Positions 1 to 9,437 of a stretch of 64,000 bases of DNA are shown one piece after another. Origin of the DNA: Pedobacter nototheniae (lineage in GTDB: Bacteria; Bacteroidota; Bacteroidia; Sphingobacteriales; Sphingobacteriaceae); contig NZ_RQRS01000024.1 of NCBI RefSeq assembly GCF_004335085.1, positions 34,849 through 98,848 on the forward strand. Reading direction: 5' to 3'. Made by a program: the position numbers and the translations under genes. Under the pieces are notes generated by a model. It was not told where the DNA came from and did no database searches. It saw only the letters and a list, made by a program, of their open reading frames with translations. Each line of letters begins with the position of its first letter. The first letter of the stretch is position 1.

Positions 1-594
1 CTTCCTTATGGCTGCATAAAACTTTGGTTTTTTATCTTGAGAATTAATAAAACCTTTCATAGTCCAAACCTTTGTTGCAAAATAATCCTGCATTCCGTCA
101 GAGCCTGGGTCTACATAATACTTTTTAAAAATATTTAAACGATTTGCAGTATCTTTTTTGGCCAGATCATAGGCTTTCCAAAAGTTATGAATATCAGAAG
201 TAACCAATTTTACCTGATTTGGATCGCCAGTAAAAGTAGATGTTTTAACTTTTACAGAATTTAAAATTTTATCCCAGTCTGGTAACTCACGAAGGGTAGT
301 AAAATCAGTATCTTTTTTAATTTGATCTACATTATTATAGCCACTGGCAATGGCATCTTTAAGTAAAACAACTGCACTATCTGTTTTTCCGGCAAGCGCA
401 TAAGAGCAAGCCGCATTGTAATAATAACCTTTTTTTGAACCTTTAAAATCAGTTTGGGCGGCATTAATTAGGTAATATTTACCAGCTTCAGCATAATTTT
501 TGGCTTTGTAAAGACTATCTGCTTTTTTAGATTGTGCAAATAGTGAAGTGTTGATTAACACCAGGATGGATATAAGAGAAGTGATTTTTAGCAT
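1..594 (-). CDS. Partial secreted TPR / DUF2268-like protein
   Basis: The reading frame runs from an ATG at 594 off the left edge; 198 residues are visible and the C-terminus is missing. The first 20 or so residues are a signal peptide ending in SLFAQ. Next come TPR-like helices (about 22-90, with KNYAEAGKYY and YNAACSYALAGKTDSA). From about residue 130 the pattern NFWKAYD, then KKYYVDPGSDG, then FYAAIRK resembles the start of the DUF2268 putative zinc-protease family. The expected HExxH metal site would lie beyond the window, so catalytic competence cannot be judged. The TPR reading is fairly safe and the DUF2268 reading is tentative. Role unknown, probably periplasmic. Confidence 0.75.
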   Translation of the reverse strand, partial: MLKITSLISILVLINTSLFAQSKKADSLYKAKNYAEAGKYYLINAAQTDFKGSKKGYYYNAACSYALAGKTDSAVVLLKDAIASGYNNVDQIKKDTDFTTLRELPDWDKILNSVKVKTSTFTGDPNQVKLVTSDIHNFWKAYDLAKKDTANRLNIFKKYYVDPGSDGMQDYFATKVWTMKGFINSQDKKPKFYAAIRK

Positions 595-733
595 CGTCTA
601 AATTAATTATTTAACCATTGAAAGTATACTAATTTATAATTTTTCGAAAGATCAAATTATTTGGTTCTCTAATTTTGAGCATAACAAGATTGTGATAAAA
701 CCCAAATACAGGAATGCTTGCAAGCATAATTTG

Positions 734-741
734 TACCTTTG
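734..741 (+). promoter_or_regulatory. Bacteroidota -7 box (TACCTTTG)
   Basis: TACCTTTG matches the Bacteroidota sigma consensus TAnnTTTG and ends 27 bases before the ATG of the SGNH hydrolase. No good -33 TTG stands at 19-21 bases upstream. The box overlaps a possible TTG start at 739, which argues for the ATG at 769. Confidence 0.5.
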
Positions 742-768
742 AAGTTTATTAATTTATTTACAAGTTGT

Positions 769-1431
769 ATGAGAAGATACCTTATAGTTTTTAGCCTAAT
801 TTTTTTTCTTAGTATTTCTGCTTTCGCACAAAAAAAGCCTGCATATTGGGATGATGTACAAGCCATTAAACATTATGATGCCATGTACAAGGCACCTGTT
901 AATCCTGTACTTTTCGTTGGTAGTTCATCTATTAGGAAATGGGACGATTTAACACAGGTTTTTGCGAAATATAATGGCCTAAACCGCGGTATTGGCGGTG
1001 CAGTAATTAACGATATTACGTTTTACCTTAAAGATATTGTCTTTCCTTATCAGCCACGCCAGATTGTATTGTACGTTGGAGAAAATGATTTACCTGATGA
1101 AAAGGTAACGCCAGATACCGTTTTAAACAGAACGATAAATTTATATAAATCAATTAGAGCTAAATTGCCAAATACACCAATTGTTTATATCTCTATTAAA
1201 CCAAGCCCTAGCCGGGATAAGTTTAGAGCAAAAGCAATTGCCTCAAACCAATTAATTGAAAAGTATTTAGCCGGACAGCAAAATGTTGTGTTTGTTGATA
1301 TTTTTAAACCTATGCTAACAAAAACAGGTGCTTTAAGACCAGAGTTGTTTTTAGAAGATATGTTGCATATGAATGCTCAGGGTTATGCAATTTGGCGCAA
1401 AGCGATTGAACCCAAATTGATTAAAAACTAA
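769..1431 (+). CDS. Secreted SGNH/GDSL-family hydrolase
   Basis: A 220-residue protein whose first 21 residues form a signal peptide ending in SAFAQ. The four SGNH blocks are present in order: GSSSI (nucleophile Ser), NRGIGG (block II Gly), GENDL (block III Asn) and DMLHMN near the end (Asp and His of the triad). This fold covers lipases, acetyl-xylan esterases and other carbohydrate or lipid ester hydrolases; the substrate cannot be read from the sequence. The ATG at 769 is preferred over an upstream in-frame TTG at 739, because that TTG lies inside the -7 promoter box and would put extra residues ahead of the signal peptide. It converges with the carboxylesterase, only 3 bases away. Confidence 0.88.
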   Translation: MRRYLIVFSLIFFLSISAFAQKKPAYWDDVQAIKHYDAMYKAPVNPVLFVGSSSIRKWDDLTQVFAKYNGLNRGIGGAVINDITFYLKDIVFPYQPRQIVLYVGENDLPDEKVTPDTVLNRTINLYKSIRAKLPNTPIVYISIKPSPSRDKFRAKAIASNQLIEKYLAGQQNVVFVDIFKPMLTKTGALRPELFLEDMLHMNAQGYAIWRKAIEPKLIKN

Positions 1432-1434
1432 TTT

Positions 1435-2964
1435 TTACCTTAAAATAAAGCATGCAGCAGGAAATTTAGGATCATCAAAAACATGTGCTAAAGTTTCTGT
1501 TCTACTGTTTTGATCAAAAATTATAACCTGCTTCAAATTTTTTTGATATACCGGCCAGCTTAAAGTTGTGTCGGTATTTTTATTTTGAACCGGTTTTTGT
1601 CCTTTAATAAAGCTAACCCAGTATTGATGCATTACTGTTGCAAGATTTGTATTAATTTTTTGCTGAGATTGATTTGCCGAAAACCAAACATAAGGTAATT
1701 CTGCAGCGTGTGTTGCAGGTTTTCCATCTTTACTTAAATCAAATCGATACATCCAAATATTGTTGTTAACGGTTGATAGTTTGTTAGCCAACCTATAGCT
1801 ATGCATGGTATACATGTATTGTGTAAGCGTAATTTTTGCTGCTGAGTCCGTACCGAATTGCCTTTCATTTTTCTTGAAATCTTTTAAAATTAGACCTGCA
1901 TTTTTCCCGAACCAATCTTTTAAAACCTTTTTATTTGGGTGGTATAACCGTTTATCCATATCCATAAACATGCGGCTTTCCACTTTATTGGTGCCAATTA
2001 GGAAGCGCTTTTCCTTTGCCGTATTTTTGATTATATAATCGTATGGGTTGCCCGAAATAATTAATCCATCAGCCACTGGCCCGAAATAATTTGTGCCCTG
2101 AGCCCCTTTGCATACTTCATTTTGTGCACTAATTAAATCCTTTGTTGATAAACTTAAAAGATCTTCGGGCTTATGTAGATTTAATTTTTTTACTAGTCTG
2201 GTGCGTATAGCTCTTGCTGTTTTAATATCCCTTACACATTGTACACCACCGCTTTCTAATATCAGTTGATGGTACAAATTTTTAGCTGCGGGTGTTAATA
2301 ATAAAGTGCTGGTTAGTTTTGCACCTGCAGATTCTCCTATAACAGTAACCTGATTTGGATCTCCTCCAAAAGCCTCAATATTATTTTTAATCCAGGTTAA
2401 AGACATCATTAAATCTAGCAAACCATTATTGCCAGCAGTTGAGTATGCATAATTTTTATCAGCCAGGTATAAAAAGCCAAAAATACCAAGGCGATAATTA
2501 ATGGTCACCGTAACGATGCTATCTACATCTGCAAAAGCATGCCCGTTTTGACTTGATCCAGATCCGTTAGTCATGCCGCCACCATGCACCCAAACCAAAA
2601 CCGCCATTTTTTTCTTTGTATTTAGTGCCGGCGTATATACATTTAGTTTAAGGCAATCTTCGCTTCCCTTTACAGTTTTGCTGTTGCCATCAAACTGTGC
2701 GGCTGCATTGCCAAATGTTTGACAAGCCAGTGTATCTGTCCAATTAATTTTAGGCTTTGGTGCTTTAAATCTCAATGAATCTATAGGTGCTTCTGCATAA
2801 GGAATACCTTTAAAAATATAGCTTTTTTCTTCTTTAATCCCTTTTAAATAGCCGTTAGAAATTTTAACTACCGCGTTTTCTTGTGCGTTAATGGAGAAGT
2901 AAACCAATGAAAACAGGCAGAATAAAAAGAGCTTTAAACAAGCGGTTCTAAGCAGATATAACAT
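1435..2964 (-). CDS. Secreted type-B carboxylesterase
   Basis: A 509-residue alpha/beta-hydrolase of the carboxylesterase type-B (cholinesterase-like) family, the usual length for it. A signal peptide covers about residues 1-28 (ending INAQ). WVHGGG near 126-130 supplies the oxyanion hole, and the nucleophile elbow GESAGA carries Ser212. An acidic residue and the His of HAAELPY complete the triad. The early SEDCLKLNVY pattern is also typical. It hydrolyses carboxylic esters in the periplasm or outside; the physiological substrate is unknown. It is transcribed on its own, convergent with the SGNH esterase and divergent from the glycan-locus regulator. No terminator fits the 3-base gap. Confidence 0.9.
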   Translation of the reverse strand: MLYLLRTACLKLFLFCLFSLVYFSINAQENAVVKISNGYLKGIKEEKSYIFKGIPYAEAPIDSLRFKAPKPKINWTDTLACQTFGNAAAQFDGNSKTVKGSEDCLKLNVYTPALNTKKKMAVLVWVHGGGMTNGSGSSQNGHAFADVDSIVTVTINYRLGIFGFLYLADKNYAYSTAGNNGLLDLMMSLTWIKNNIEAFGGDPNQVTVIGESAGAKLTSTLLLTPAAKNLYHQLILESGGVQCVRDIKTARAIRTRLVKKLNLHKPEDLLSLSTKDLISAQNEVCKGAQGTNYFGPVADGLIISGNPYDYIIKNTAKEKRFLIGTNKVESRMFMDMDKRLYHPNKKVLKDWFGKNAGLILKDFKKNERQFGTDSAAKITLTQYMYTMHSYRLANKLSTVNNNIWMYRFDLSKDGKPATHAAELPYVWFSANQSQQKINTNLATVMHQYWVSFIKGQKPVQNKNTDTTLSWPVYQKNLKQVIIFDQNSRTETLAHVFDDPKFPAACFILR

Positions 2965-3095
2965 AATGGATTTCGAATTAATAGGGTTTGCAATTTATAA
3001 TTTTTGCACTTTAAAACCGAATATCCACCATAATTAATGTCGATACTATAATTAAAATTATATATTTATTATTGCAAAATTCCTCCCTGCTAATC

Positions 3096-6005
3096 ATGAA
3101 AAAAATTATACTTATTGCATGTATCTTTTTGGCGAATATTAAATCCTATGCTCAAGATTTATTAGGAACTCCTCAGATTGTAAATTACAATAATGAACAT
3201 TATCATGGTGGCATTCAAAACTGGGATGTAAAGCAAGATAAGCATGGCATTTTATATTTTGGAAATAATGAGGGATTGCTAACGTTTAACGGACGGTATT
3301 GGAACTTGCATCGTTTGCCCAATTATACATCTGTACGATCAATTGGAATAGACTCTAAAAATAAAATTTATGTTGGCGGGCAGGATGAACTTGGTTATTT
3401 TTTTCCTGATGCACGTGGTATTCTAAGGTATACATCCTTATTGAATTTGTTGCCGGAGCCACAACGTAAATTTGCCGATATATGGGATATCGCTATTGTT
3501 AATGACGAAGTTTTCTTCCGTTCTACCAATGCAGTACTTCACTATAAAGATGGAGCAATTAAAAGCTATAAACCTAATGCAACGTGGTTATACCTGGGTT
3601 ACGTAAATAAGCAGGTTTTGACACAATCCAAAGGTGCTGGCATTATGATTTATGATAAGGAAGTTTGGAAACCCTATTGTACAGATACAGTTTTAAAAAC
3701 TGCTTCTGTTACTTCTATTATGCCTTATGGGAAAGATACACTTTTGGTTTCTACCTTAAAAAGAGGTTTTTTTCTAATTCACAATAACAAGCTTACCCCG
3801 TTACACACGCAATTGGATGCAGTTTTTGTAAACGACCGCATTTTTTATGCAAGTCAGATGAGCGCTAATCTTTATGCCGTAGGTACCACATCCGGAGGGG
3901 TATATATTATGAATAAAAAGGGAGAGCTGGTACAGAAATATAACTATAGAGAAGGTTTACAAAATAATAATGTACGAGGTCTTCTTTTAGATCAGGATGA
4001 AAATATGTGGCTGGCGCTTGATGATGGAGTTGCTTATGTAGCCATAAATAGTGCCATTAAAAACATTTATCCTGATCGGAATAAACAAATAACAAGTTAC
4101 GCTTTCCGTAAGTTTAATCAATCGCTATATATTGGTACTTCCAACGGTTTGTACCGTACGCCTATTAATTCTAATGTAAAGGATTTAAGTTATTCAACAT
4201 CAAATTTTGAAGAGGTAAAAAATACAAAAGGTCAGGTTTGGGGTTTGGATGAGATTAATAACCAGTTATTGATGGCCCATGAAGAAGGTACTTCCTTAAT
4301 TCAGGATAATATTGCAAAACCGCTTTACACGCTACCCGGTACGTGGATGTTTCAGTCATTACAAAATGTTTTACCTACATCTGATGTTTTAGCAGGAACC
4401 TATTGGGGTTTACAAAAATTAAATTATGCAAACGGAACCTTTACCAATGGCGGCAAAATAGAAGGTATTGCAGAAACGTTGCGTTTTATTGTGGTTGATA
4501 ATAATGATAACATTTGGGCTTCGCATCCTTATCACGGTGTTTATAAAATAGAGCTTAGCGCCGATCATAAAAGAGTAATCCATACCAAAATGTTTTCTAC
4601 AAGGGAAGGGTTACCATCAAAATTGTACAATTATGTTTATCGGGTTAAAAATAGAGTGGTTATAGCTACTGTTGATGGCGTTTATGAATACGATATTGAA
4701 CACCAAAAATTTATTAGATTAAAGCTGCTTAAAAATGCCCTCAATGGTGTTTCCATTCAATATTTAAAAGAAGATAATGAAGGGAATATTTGGTTTGTTA
4801 CTAATAAAAAGGTTGGTGTTGTAGATTTTAGTAAACCATCAGGCAATAATCCTTTCAGTGTATTTTATCTGCCTGAGTTGGATGGCAAAGTAGTGGGTGG
4901 TTTTGAATCTATTTATGCTTTTGATAAAAAAAACATATTTATTGGAGCAAATAAAGGGGCTTACCACATTAATTATGATAAGTATATAGAAAATATTACC
5001 AAGCCTGTTGTGCTTTTAGGCGCCGTAAAATTGCTTACTGTCGATAGTAATATTTTTGGTGGATATTTTGTTCAAAAAGGGGAAATTGTAAATAAGCAGG
5101 ATTTAAAAGAAATTATCAAGATTAAGAATGCTTTAAACTCGGTACATTTTGAGTTTTCATCTACACTTTTTGAACATGAAAAAAACATAAATTTTAGCTA
5201 TCAATTGGTTGGTTTTGACGATCAATGGTCAGCGTGGAATGTAAAAAGCGAAAAAGATTATACCAATCTTCCGGCCGGGAAATACACGTTTAATATAAAA
5301 GCCAGAACAGATGCCGGAAATGAATCAGAAGTGGTGAGTTATACTTTTGAAGTTTTGCCCGCTTGGTATAATTCCATCTGGATGAAAATATTTTACTTAG
5401 CATTACTTGTTTTATTGGTAAGGTTAATTATCCGCTGGCAAAAAAATAAACATTTAAAAGAGCAGGAAAGGATGAATTACCTGCACCAACTGGAGTTGGA
5501 TAGGACTGAAAAGGAAATTGTACGCCTTAAAAATGAAAAGCTAGAGGCTGATGTAAATTATAAAAATAAGGAACTATCTACAATGACGATGCATTTGGTG
5601 CAACGAGGTAAAGTACTGGCAAAAATAAAGGAAGTTATTTCTTCGGTAATTAAAAGTCAGGATCTGTCTGAAAGTTCTCCAAACTTTAGGCACTTAATTC
5701 GCTTAATTCGCGATGTGGAAAAGAAAGATCAGGAACTGGACCATTTGAGTGTGCATTTTAATCATGTAAATACAGAGTTTTTTAATAAGCTTAAAGATCT
5801 TTATCCCGATTTGAGTCAGAATGATTTGAAATTCTGCGCCTATTTATCAATGAATCTTTCTACTAAGGAAATGGCGCAATTAATGAATGTAACTATAAAA
5901 GCTGTTGAGGTAGGAAGATATCGGTTAAGAAAAAAACTTCAACTAAAGCCAGAGATTAATCTATATGAATTTTTAATCGGCATTTCGAGGCAAAAAACAT
6001 CTTAA
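3096..6005 (+). CDS. Membrane-anchored beta-propeller / LuxR-HTH regulator
   Basis: A 969-residue one-component regulator. Order: signal peptide (1-20), two-component-regulator-type propeller repeats (about 30-640), a Y_Y_Y domain (about 685-752), one membrane helix (about 760-780, LALLVLLVRLII), a coiled coil rich in Lys/Glu (about 785-850), and a C-terminal LuxR-type helix-turn-helix (about 900-950, with LSTKEMAQLMNVTIKAVE). There is no histidine kinase, receiver or ATPase domain, so ligand sensing outside would have to be passed straight to a DNA-binding domain held at the inner membrane. It stands directly upstream of susC/susD and probably controls that locus. The ATG at 3096 begins the signal peptide; an upstream TTG at 3072 is less likely. 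Confidence 0.88.
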   Translation: MKKIILIACIFLANIKSYAQDLLGTPQIVNYNNEHYHGGIQNWDVKQDKHGILYFGNNEGLLTFNGRYWNLHRLPNYTSVRSIGIDSKNKIYVGGQDELGYFFPDARGILRYTSLLNLLPEPQRKFADIWDIAIVNDEVFFRSTNAVLHYKDGAIKSYKPNATWLYLGYVNKQVLTQSKGAGIMIYDKEVWKPYCTDTVLKTASVTSIMPYGKDTLLVSTLKRGFFLIHNNKLTPLHTQLDAVFVNDRIFYASQMSANLYAVGTTSGGVYIMNKKGELVQKYNYREGLQNNNVRGLLLDQDENMWLALDDGVAYVAINSAIKNIYPDRNKQITSYAFRKFNQSLYIGTSNGLYRTPINSNVKDLSYSTSNFEEVKNTKGQVWGLDEINNQLLMAHEEGTSLIQDNIAKPLYTLPGTWMFQSLQNVLPTSDVLAGTYWGLQKLNYANGTFTNGGKIEGIAETLRFIVVDNNDNIWASHPYHGVYKIELSADHKRVIHTKMFSTREGLPSKLYNYVYRVKNRVVIATVDGVYEYDIEHQKFIRLKLLKNALNGVSIQYLKEDNEGNIWFVTNKKVGVVDFSKPSGNNPFSVFYLPELDGKVVGGFESIYAFDKKNIFIGANKGAYHINYDKYIENITKPVVLLGAVKLLTVDSNIFGGYFVQKGEIVNKQDLKEIIKIKNALNSVHFEFSSTLFEHEKNINFSYQLVGFDDQWSAWNVKSEKDYTNLPAGKYTFNIKARTDAGNESEVVSYTFEVLPAWYNSIWMKIFYLALLVLLVRLIIRWQKNKHLKEQERMNYLHQLELDRTEKEIVRLKNEKLEADVNYKNKELSTMTMHLVQRGKVLAKIKEVISSVIKSQDLSESSPNFRHLIRLIRDVEKKDQELDHLSVHFNHVNTEFFNKLKDLYPDLSQNDLKFCAYLSMNLSTKEMAQLMNVTIKAVEVGRYRLRKKLQLKPEINLYEFLIGISRQKTS

Positions 6006-6282
6006 AGAAGTTATGCGCTATGCTTGAAACCTATTTTTAAATAGAAAGTAGTAATTTTTCGGTGTTTTGATTAACTGTTTGTTTTACAGTTGTTTATTTT
6101 TGTTTTGTAGTGCTTATGTAGGTGCTAAATGATATTCTTTTTGCCTTAAAATGGTCTTTTGTATGGTTTGTGTAGTAGACTTGAAATAGACTAAAATAAT
6201 TTTCCTCCATTAGATTTGATTTGAGTTGCAACTGCTGTGCAGGCACTCGAGCTAACCAAATCATTAACTAAAAACTATTTCT
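6006..6282. other. Regulatory intergenic region before susC
   Basis: This 277-base AT-rich gap separates the regulator from susC. It carries a TAnnTTTG box at 6211 and would leave a leader of about 60 bases. I see no strong terminator behind the regulator and no clear operator. The short open frame inside is out of frame with susC and overlaps its start, so it is not called. Confidence 0.5.
6211..6218 (+). promoter_or_regulatory. -7 box (TAGATTTG) of susC
   Basis: TAGATTTG fits TAnnTTTG and lies 64 bases ahead of the susC ATG. A -33 TTG is not at the ideal distance (the nearest is at 6181), as expected for a promoter that needs an activator. Confidence 0.45.
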
Positions 6283-9200
6283 ATGAGAGGAAGATTTACA
6301 TTCGTATTCTTCATTTACTGTATCATGGTATTTCCATTCGCTTTAAAGGCACAGGATATAACAGTTACAGGAAAAGTAACAGATCAAAAAGAAGGGTTGC
6401 CGCTTCCTGGGGTAACCATAAAAGTAGAAGGAACGCAAAAGGCCACCTCTACAGATGCCCAAGGTCGGTTTTCAATTCAGGCTGCAAATGGCGCAAAATT
6501 AACATTCAATTTAATTGGTATGATAAGCAAAACGGTAACCGTTACTTCATCTACTATTAATGTGGATTTACTTGCCGATACTAAAGAATTAAGCGAAGTA
6601 GTTGTAGTGGGCTATGGTACGCAGAAAAAAGCTTTAGTAACCGGTTCAATTTCTAGCGTAAAAGCTAAGGATTTAGAAACCATGCCTATCAATAGAGTAG
6701 AGCAAGCTTTACAGGGTAGAACATCAGGTTTAACCATTGCTAGTGGTAATGGCCAGCCAGGATCTGCTTCAACAGTTAGGGTAAGGGGATTTACTTCTTT
6801 CGCTTCATCTGGTAATAATGATCCACTTTGGGTTGTTGATGGAGTAATTGTTGATAATGGCGGTATTGGTTATTTAAATCAATCGGATATTGAATCTATT
6901 GAGGTTTTAAAAGATGCAGCTTCACAAGCTATTTATGGTGCCCGTGCTGCAAATGGGGTAATTATTATCTCTACTAAAAAAGGTAAAGAAGGGCGCTTAG
7001 CCATTAATTACAATGGATTTTACGGTACACAAGCGCCTGCTAAAAAACTAAAACTATTAAATGCAAACGAATATGCTATGATTAGGAATGAAGCTTATAC
7101 CAATAGCTATGATCCAACCTCAGGCAATGCTTTTGCACTTCCTTATTCAGCTACTACTAATTATGGAGAAGGTACGGATTGGCAATCTGTTGTGTTTAAT
7201 GATGATGCCCGCAGACAGACTCACGAATTCAGTGTTTCTGGTGGAAGCGATAAGTATACATTTTATACTTCATTTGGTTACATAGAACAACAAGGTATTG
7301 TTGCCACACCAATTTCTGATTTTAACAGAGCCAATGTTCGGATTAACTCTACCTTTAAACCAGCTAAATGGATTAGTTTTGGTCAAAATTTAGGCTATAG
7401 CCACTCTGTAAACAGTTCATTAGGCAATACCAACAGCGAATTTGGTGGTCCTTTGAGTTCGGCAATTCACCTGGATCCAATTACTCCAGTTATTCAAACC
7501 GATCCAACCGCTATTACCAAATCTCCTTATACAATTGCAAATATTATTAGAGATCCGGCAACAGGTTTCCCATATGGTATTTCAGGTCCTGTTGGTCAGG
7601 AAATGAGTAATCCGCTAGCCTATATCCAAACCAGATTAGGTAATTATGGATGGGATCATAATATTGTAGGTAATGCTTTTCTTGATATTGAGCCTATAAA
7701 AAATTTGAAGTTTAGGTCATCATTAGGAACTAAAATAGCTTTTTATGGTTCAGAATCTTTTACGCCCTTATTCTGGTTAAGTCCATCGAATACAAATACA
7801 AAGGCAAATTTTTATCGTGAAATGAACCAAACATTAAACTATAACTGGGAAAACACGATAAGTTATTCTAAAAACTTTGGCAAACACCATGCATATGCCC
7901 TTTTTGGACAAGGTTATTATATGGATAACAATAACCGTGGCTTAAATGTGAGGTTTAACAACGTAATTGCACAAAATTTTTATCAAGGTAATTTAAACTA
8001 TAAACCTGCTACTGCCGATATTCAAGGTGACGGTAGTGATGGAACTTTACACGTAGTTAACTCTTTATTTACCCGTGTTACTTATGATTATGACGAAAAA
8101 TATTTGTTTACGGGTATTATGCGTCGTGATGGTTCTTCACGTTTCGGTACAAATAATCGTTTCGGTTATTTCCCTTCAGCATCACTTGGATGGGTACCTA
8201 CAAAAGAAAGTTTCTGGCCAACAAACAAAGTTGTTAATTTCTTAAAACTACGTGGTAGTTATGGTATTACAGGTAACGATGCGATTGGCGATTTTAGTTA
8301 TGTATCATTAGTAAACAGCGGTAGGAATTATACTTTTGGCACTACTGATGTAAGTACCATTGGATGGAGCCCTGCTGCTTTATCAAATCCTAATTTGAAA
8401 TGGGAAGAAACACGCCAAACAGATATTGGTTTAGATGCAACTTTATTTACTGATTTTACCATCAGCGCATCTTACTTTAAAAAGAAAACAGTAGGTGTAT
8501 TGCAAACTCCTTCTATTCCGCTTTATTTAGGTGCCGCAGGTGGTGCCGCCGAAAACGTTGGTGATATGCAAAACACAGGTATCGAGTTTGAAATAGGCTA
8601 CAGAAAGAAAATTGGTGAACTTAACTTAGGTATTAATGCTAATATTTCAACCTTAAAAAATAAAGTTACCAAGTTATTGCCCGGTAGAGAATTTATTGAA
8701 GACAATGCACAGAGTTTTCAAGGTATGGGTAACTTTACCCGCACCGGACTTGACCGCTCATTTAATGAGTTTTTCGGCTACAATATGATTGGCATTTTTC
8801 AATCACAAGCTGAAATTGATGCCTATAGAGGGCCAGGTGGTACAATTCTGCAACCTTCAGCAAAGCCTGGAGATATTAAATTTGAAAACCTAGATGGCAA
8901 CGAAACTATAAATGCTGCCGATCGTACCTATTTGGGTAGCCCACTTCCTAAATATACTTATGGGATTACCATTAACCTAGCTTACAAAAACTTTGATTTT
9001 GTTGCATTTGGCAATGGGGTTGGAGGCAATATGATTTTCCAGGGATTAAGACGTTTAGATGTAACTTACGGTAACTGGCAAAAATCAATTCTGGATAGAT
9101 GGACTCCTACAAATCCATCAACCACTACGCCTCGTGTAGCGGATAAAGATTTAAATGGAAACTATACCAAATTCTCTCAAAAATATTTGGAAAAAGGAGA

Positions 9201-9426
9201 TTACTTCCGTTTAAAAACCCTACAAATTGGTTATAACCTTCCGGGAAATTTTATTAAGAAAATCGGAGCACAAAAAGTTCGTGTATATCTAATGAGTGAA
9301 AACCTTTGGACGATTACAAAATACACAGGTTACGATCCTGAAATTGGTGGTACTGTGTTAGGTGTAGATAGAGGAATCTATCCACAAGCCCGTTCGTTCA
9401 TGGTAGGTTTAAATGTTGGATTCTAA
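6283..9426 (+). CDS. susC: SusC/RagA-family TonB-linked outer-membrane glycan importer
   Basis: A 1047-residue outer-membrane protein. A signal peptide (about 1-24, ending LKAQ) is followed by a carboxypeptidase-regulatory-like beta-sandwich (about 27-100), the SusC-type segment EVVVVGYGTQKK, a plug domain (about 115-225, with GIGYLNQSDIESIEVLKDA and YGARAANGVI) and a 22-strand-type barrel ending in the aromatic VGLNVGF. SusC proteins import oligosaccharides across the outer membrane with energy from TonB, with SusD as lid. It is followed after 11 bases by susD. It heads the transport part of a polysaccharide utilisation locus whose downstream enzymes are GH30 and GH5. The symbol denotes the family, not the starch substrate. 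Confidence 0.96.
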   Translation: MRGRFTFVFFIYCIMVFPFALKAQDITVTGKVTDQKEGLPLPGVTIKVEGTQKATSTDAQGRFSIQAANGAKLTFNLIGMISKTVTVTSSTINVDLLADTKELSEVVVVGYGTQKKALVTGSISSVKAKDLETMPINRVEQALQGRTSGLTIASGNGQPGSASTVRVRGFTSFASSGNNDPLWVVDGVIVDNGGIGYLNQSDIESIEVLKDAASQAIYGARAANGVIIISTKKGKEGRLAINYNGFYGTQAPAKKLKLLNANEYAMIRNEAYTNSYDPTSGNAFALPYSATTNYGEGTDWQSVVFNDDARRQTHEFSVSGGSDKYTFYTSFGYIEQQGIVATPISDFNRANVRINSTFKPAKWISFGQNLGYSHSVNSSLGNTNSEFGGPLSSAIHLDPITPVIQTDPTAITKSPYTIANIIRDPATGFPYGISGPVGQEMSNPLAYIQTRLGNYGWDHNIVGNAFLDIEPIKNLKFRSSLGTKIAFYGSESFTPLFWLSPSNTNTKANFYREMNQTLNYNWENTISYSKNFGKHHAYALFGQGYYMDNNNRGLNVRFNNVIAQNFYQGNLNYKPATADIQGDGSDGTLHVVNSLFTRVTYDYDEKYLFTGIMRRDGSSRFGTNNRFGYFPSASLGWVPTKESFWPTNKVVNFLKLRGSYGITGNDAIGDFSYVSLVNSGRNYTFGTTDVSTIGWSPAALSNPNLKWEETRQTDIGLDATLFTDFTISASYFKKKTVGVLQTPSIPLYLGAAGGAAENVGDMQNTGIEFEIGYRKKIGELNLGINANISTLKNKVTKLLPGREFIEDNAQSFQGMGNFTRTGLDRSFNEFFGYNMIGIFQSQAEIDAYRGPGGTILQPSAKPGDIKFENLDGNETINAADRTYLGSPLPKYTYGITINLAYKNFDFVAFGNGVGGNMIFQGLRRLDVTYGNWQKSILDRWTPTNPSTTTPRVADKDLNGNYTKFSQKYLEKGDYFRLKTLQIGYNLPGNFIKKIGAQKVRVYLMSENLWTITKYTGYDPEIGGTVLGVDRGIYPQARSFMVGLNVGF

Positions 9427-9437
9427 AAAAAATTAAA

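Noticed and set aside
3096..6005. Hybrid two-component histidine kinase
   Set aside because: The propeller and Y_Y_Y domain suggest it, but no H-box, ATPase or receiver motif follows; the end is a LuxR-type HTH.
6237..6560. 107-codon open frame over the start of susC
   Set aside because: It is out of frame with the intact SusC signal peptide and domain, and has no family features.
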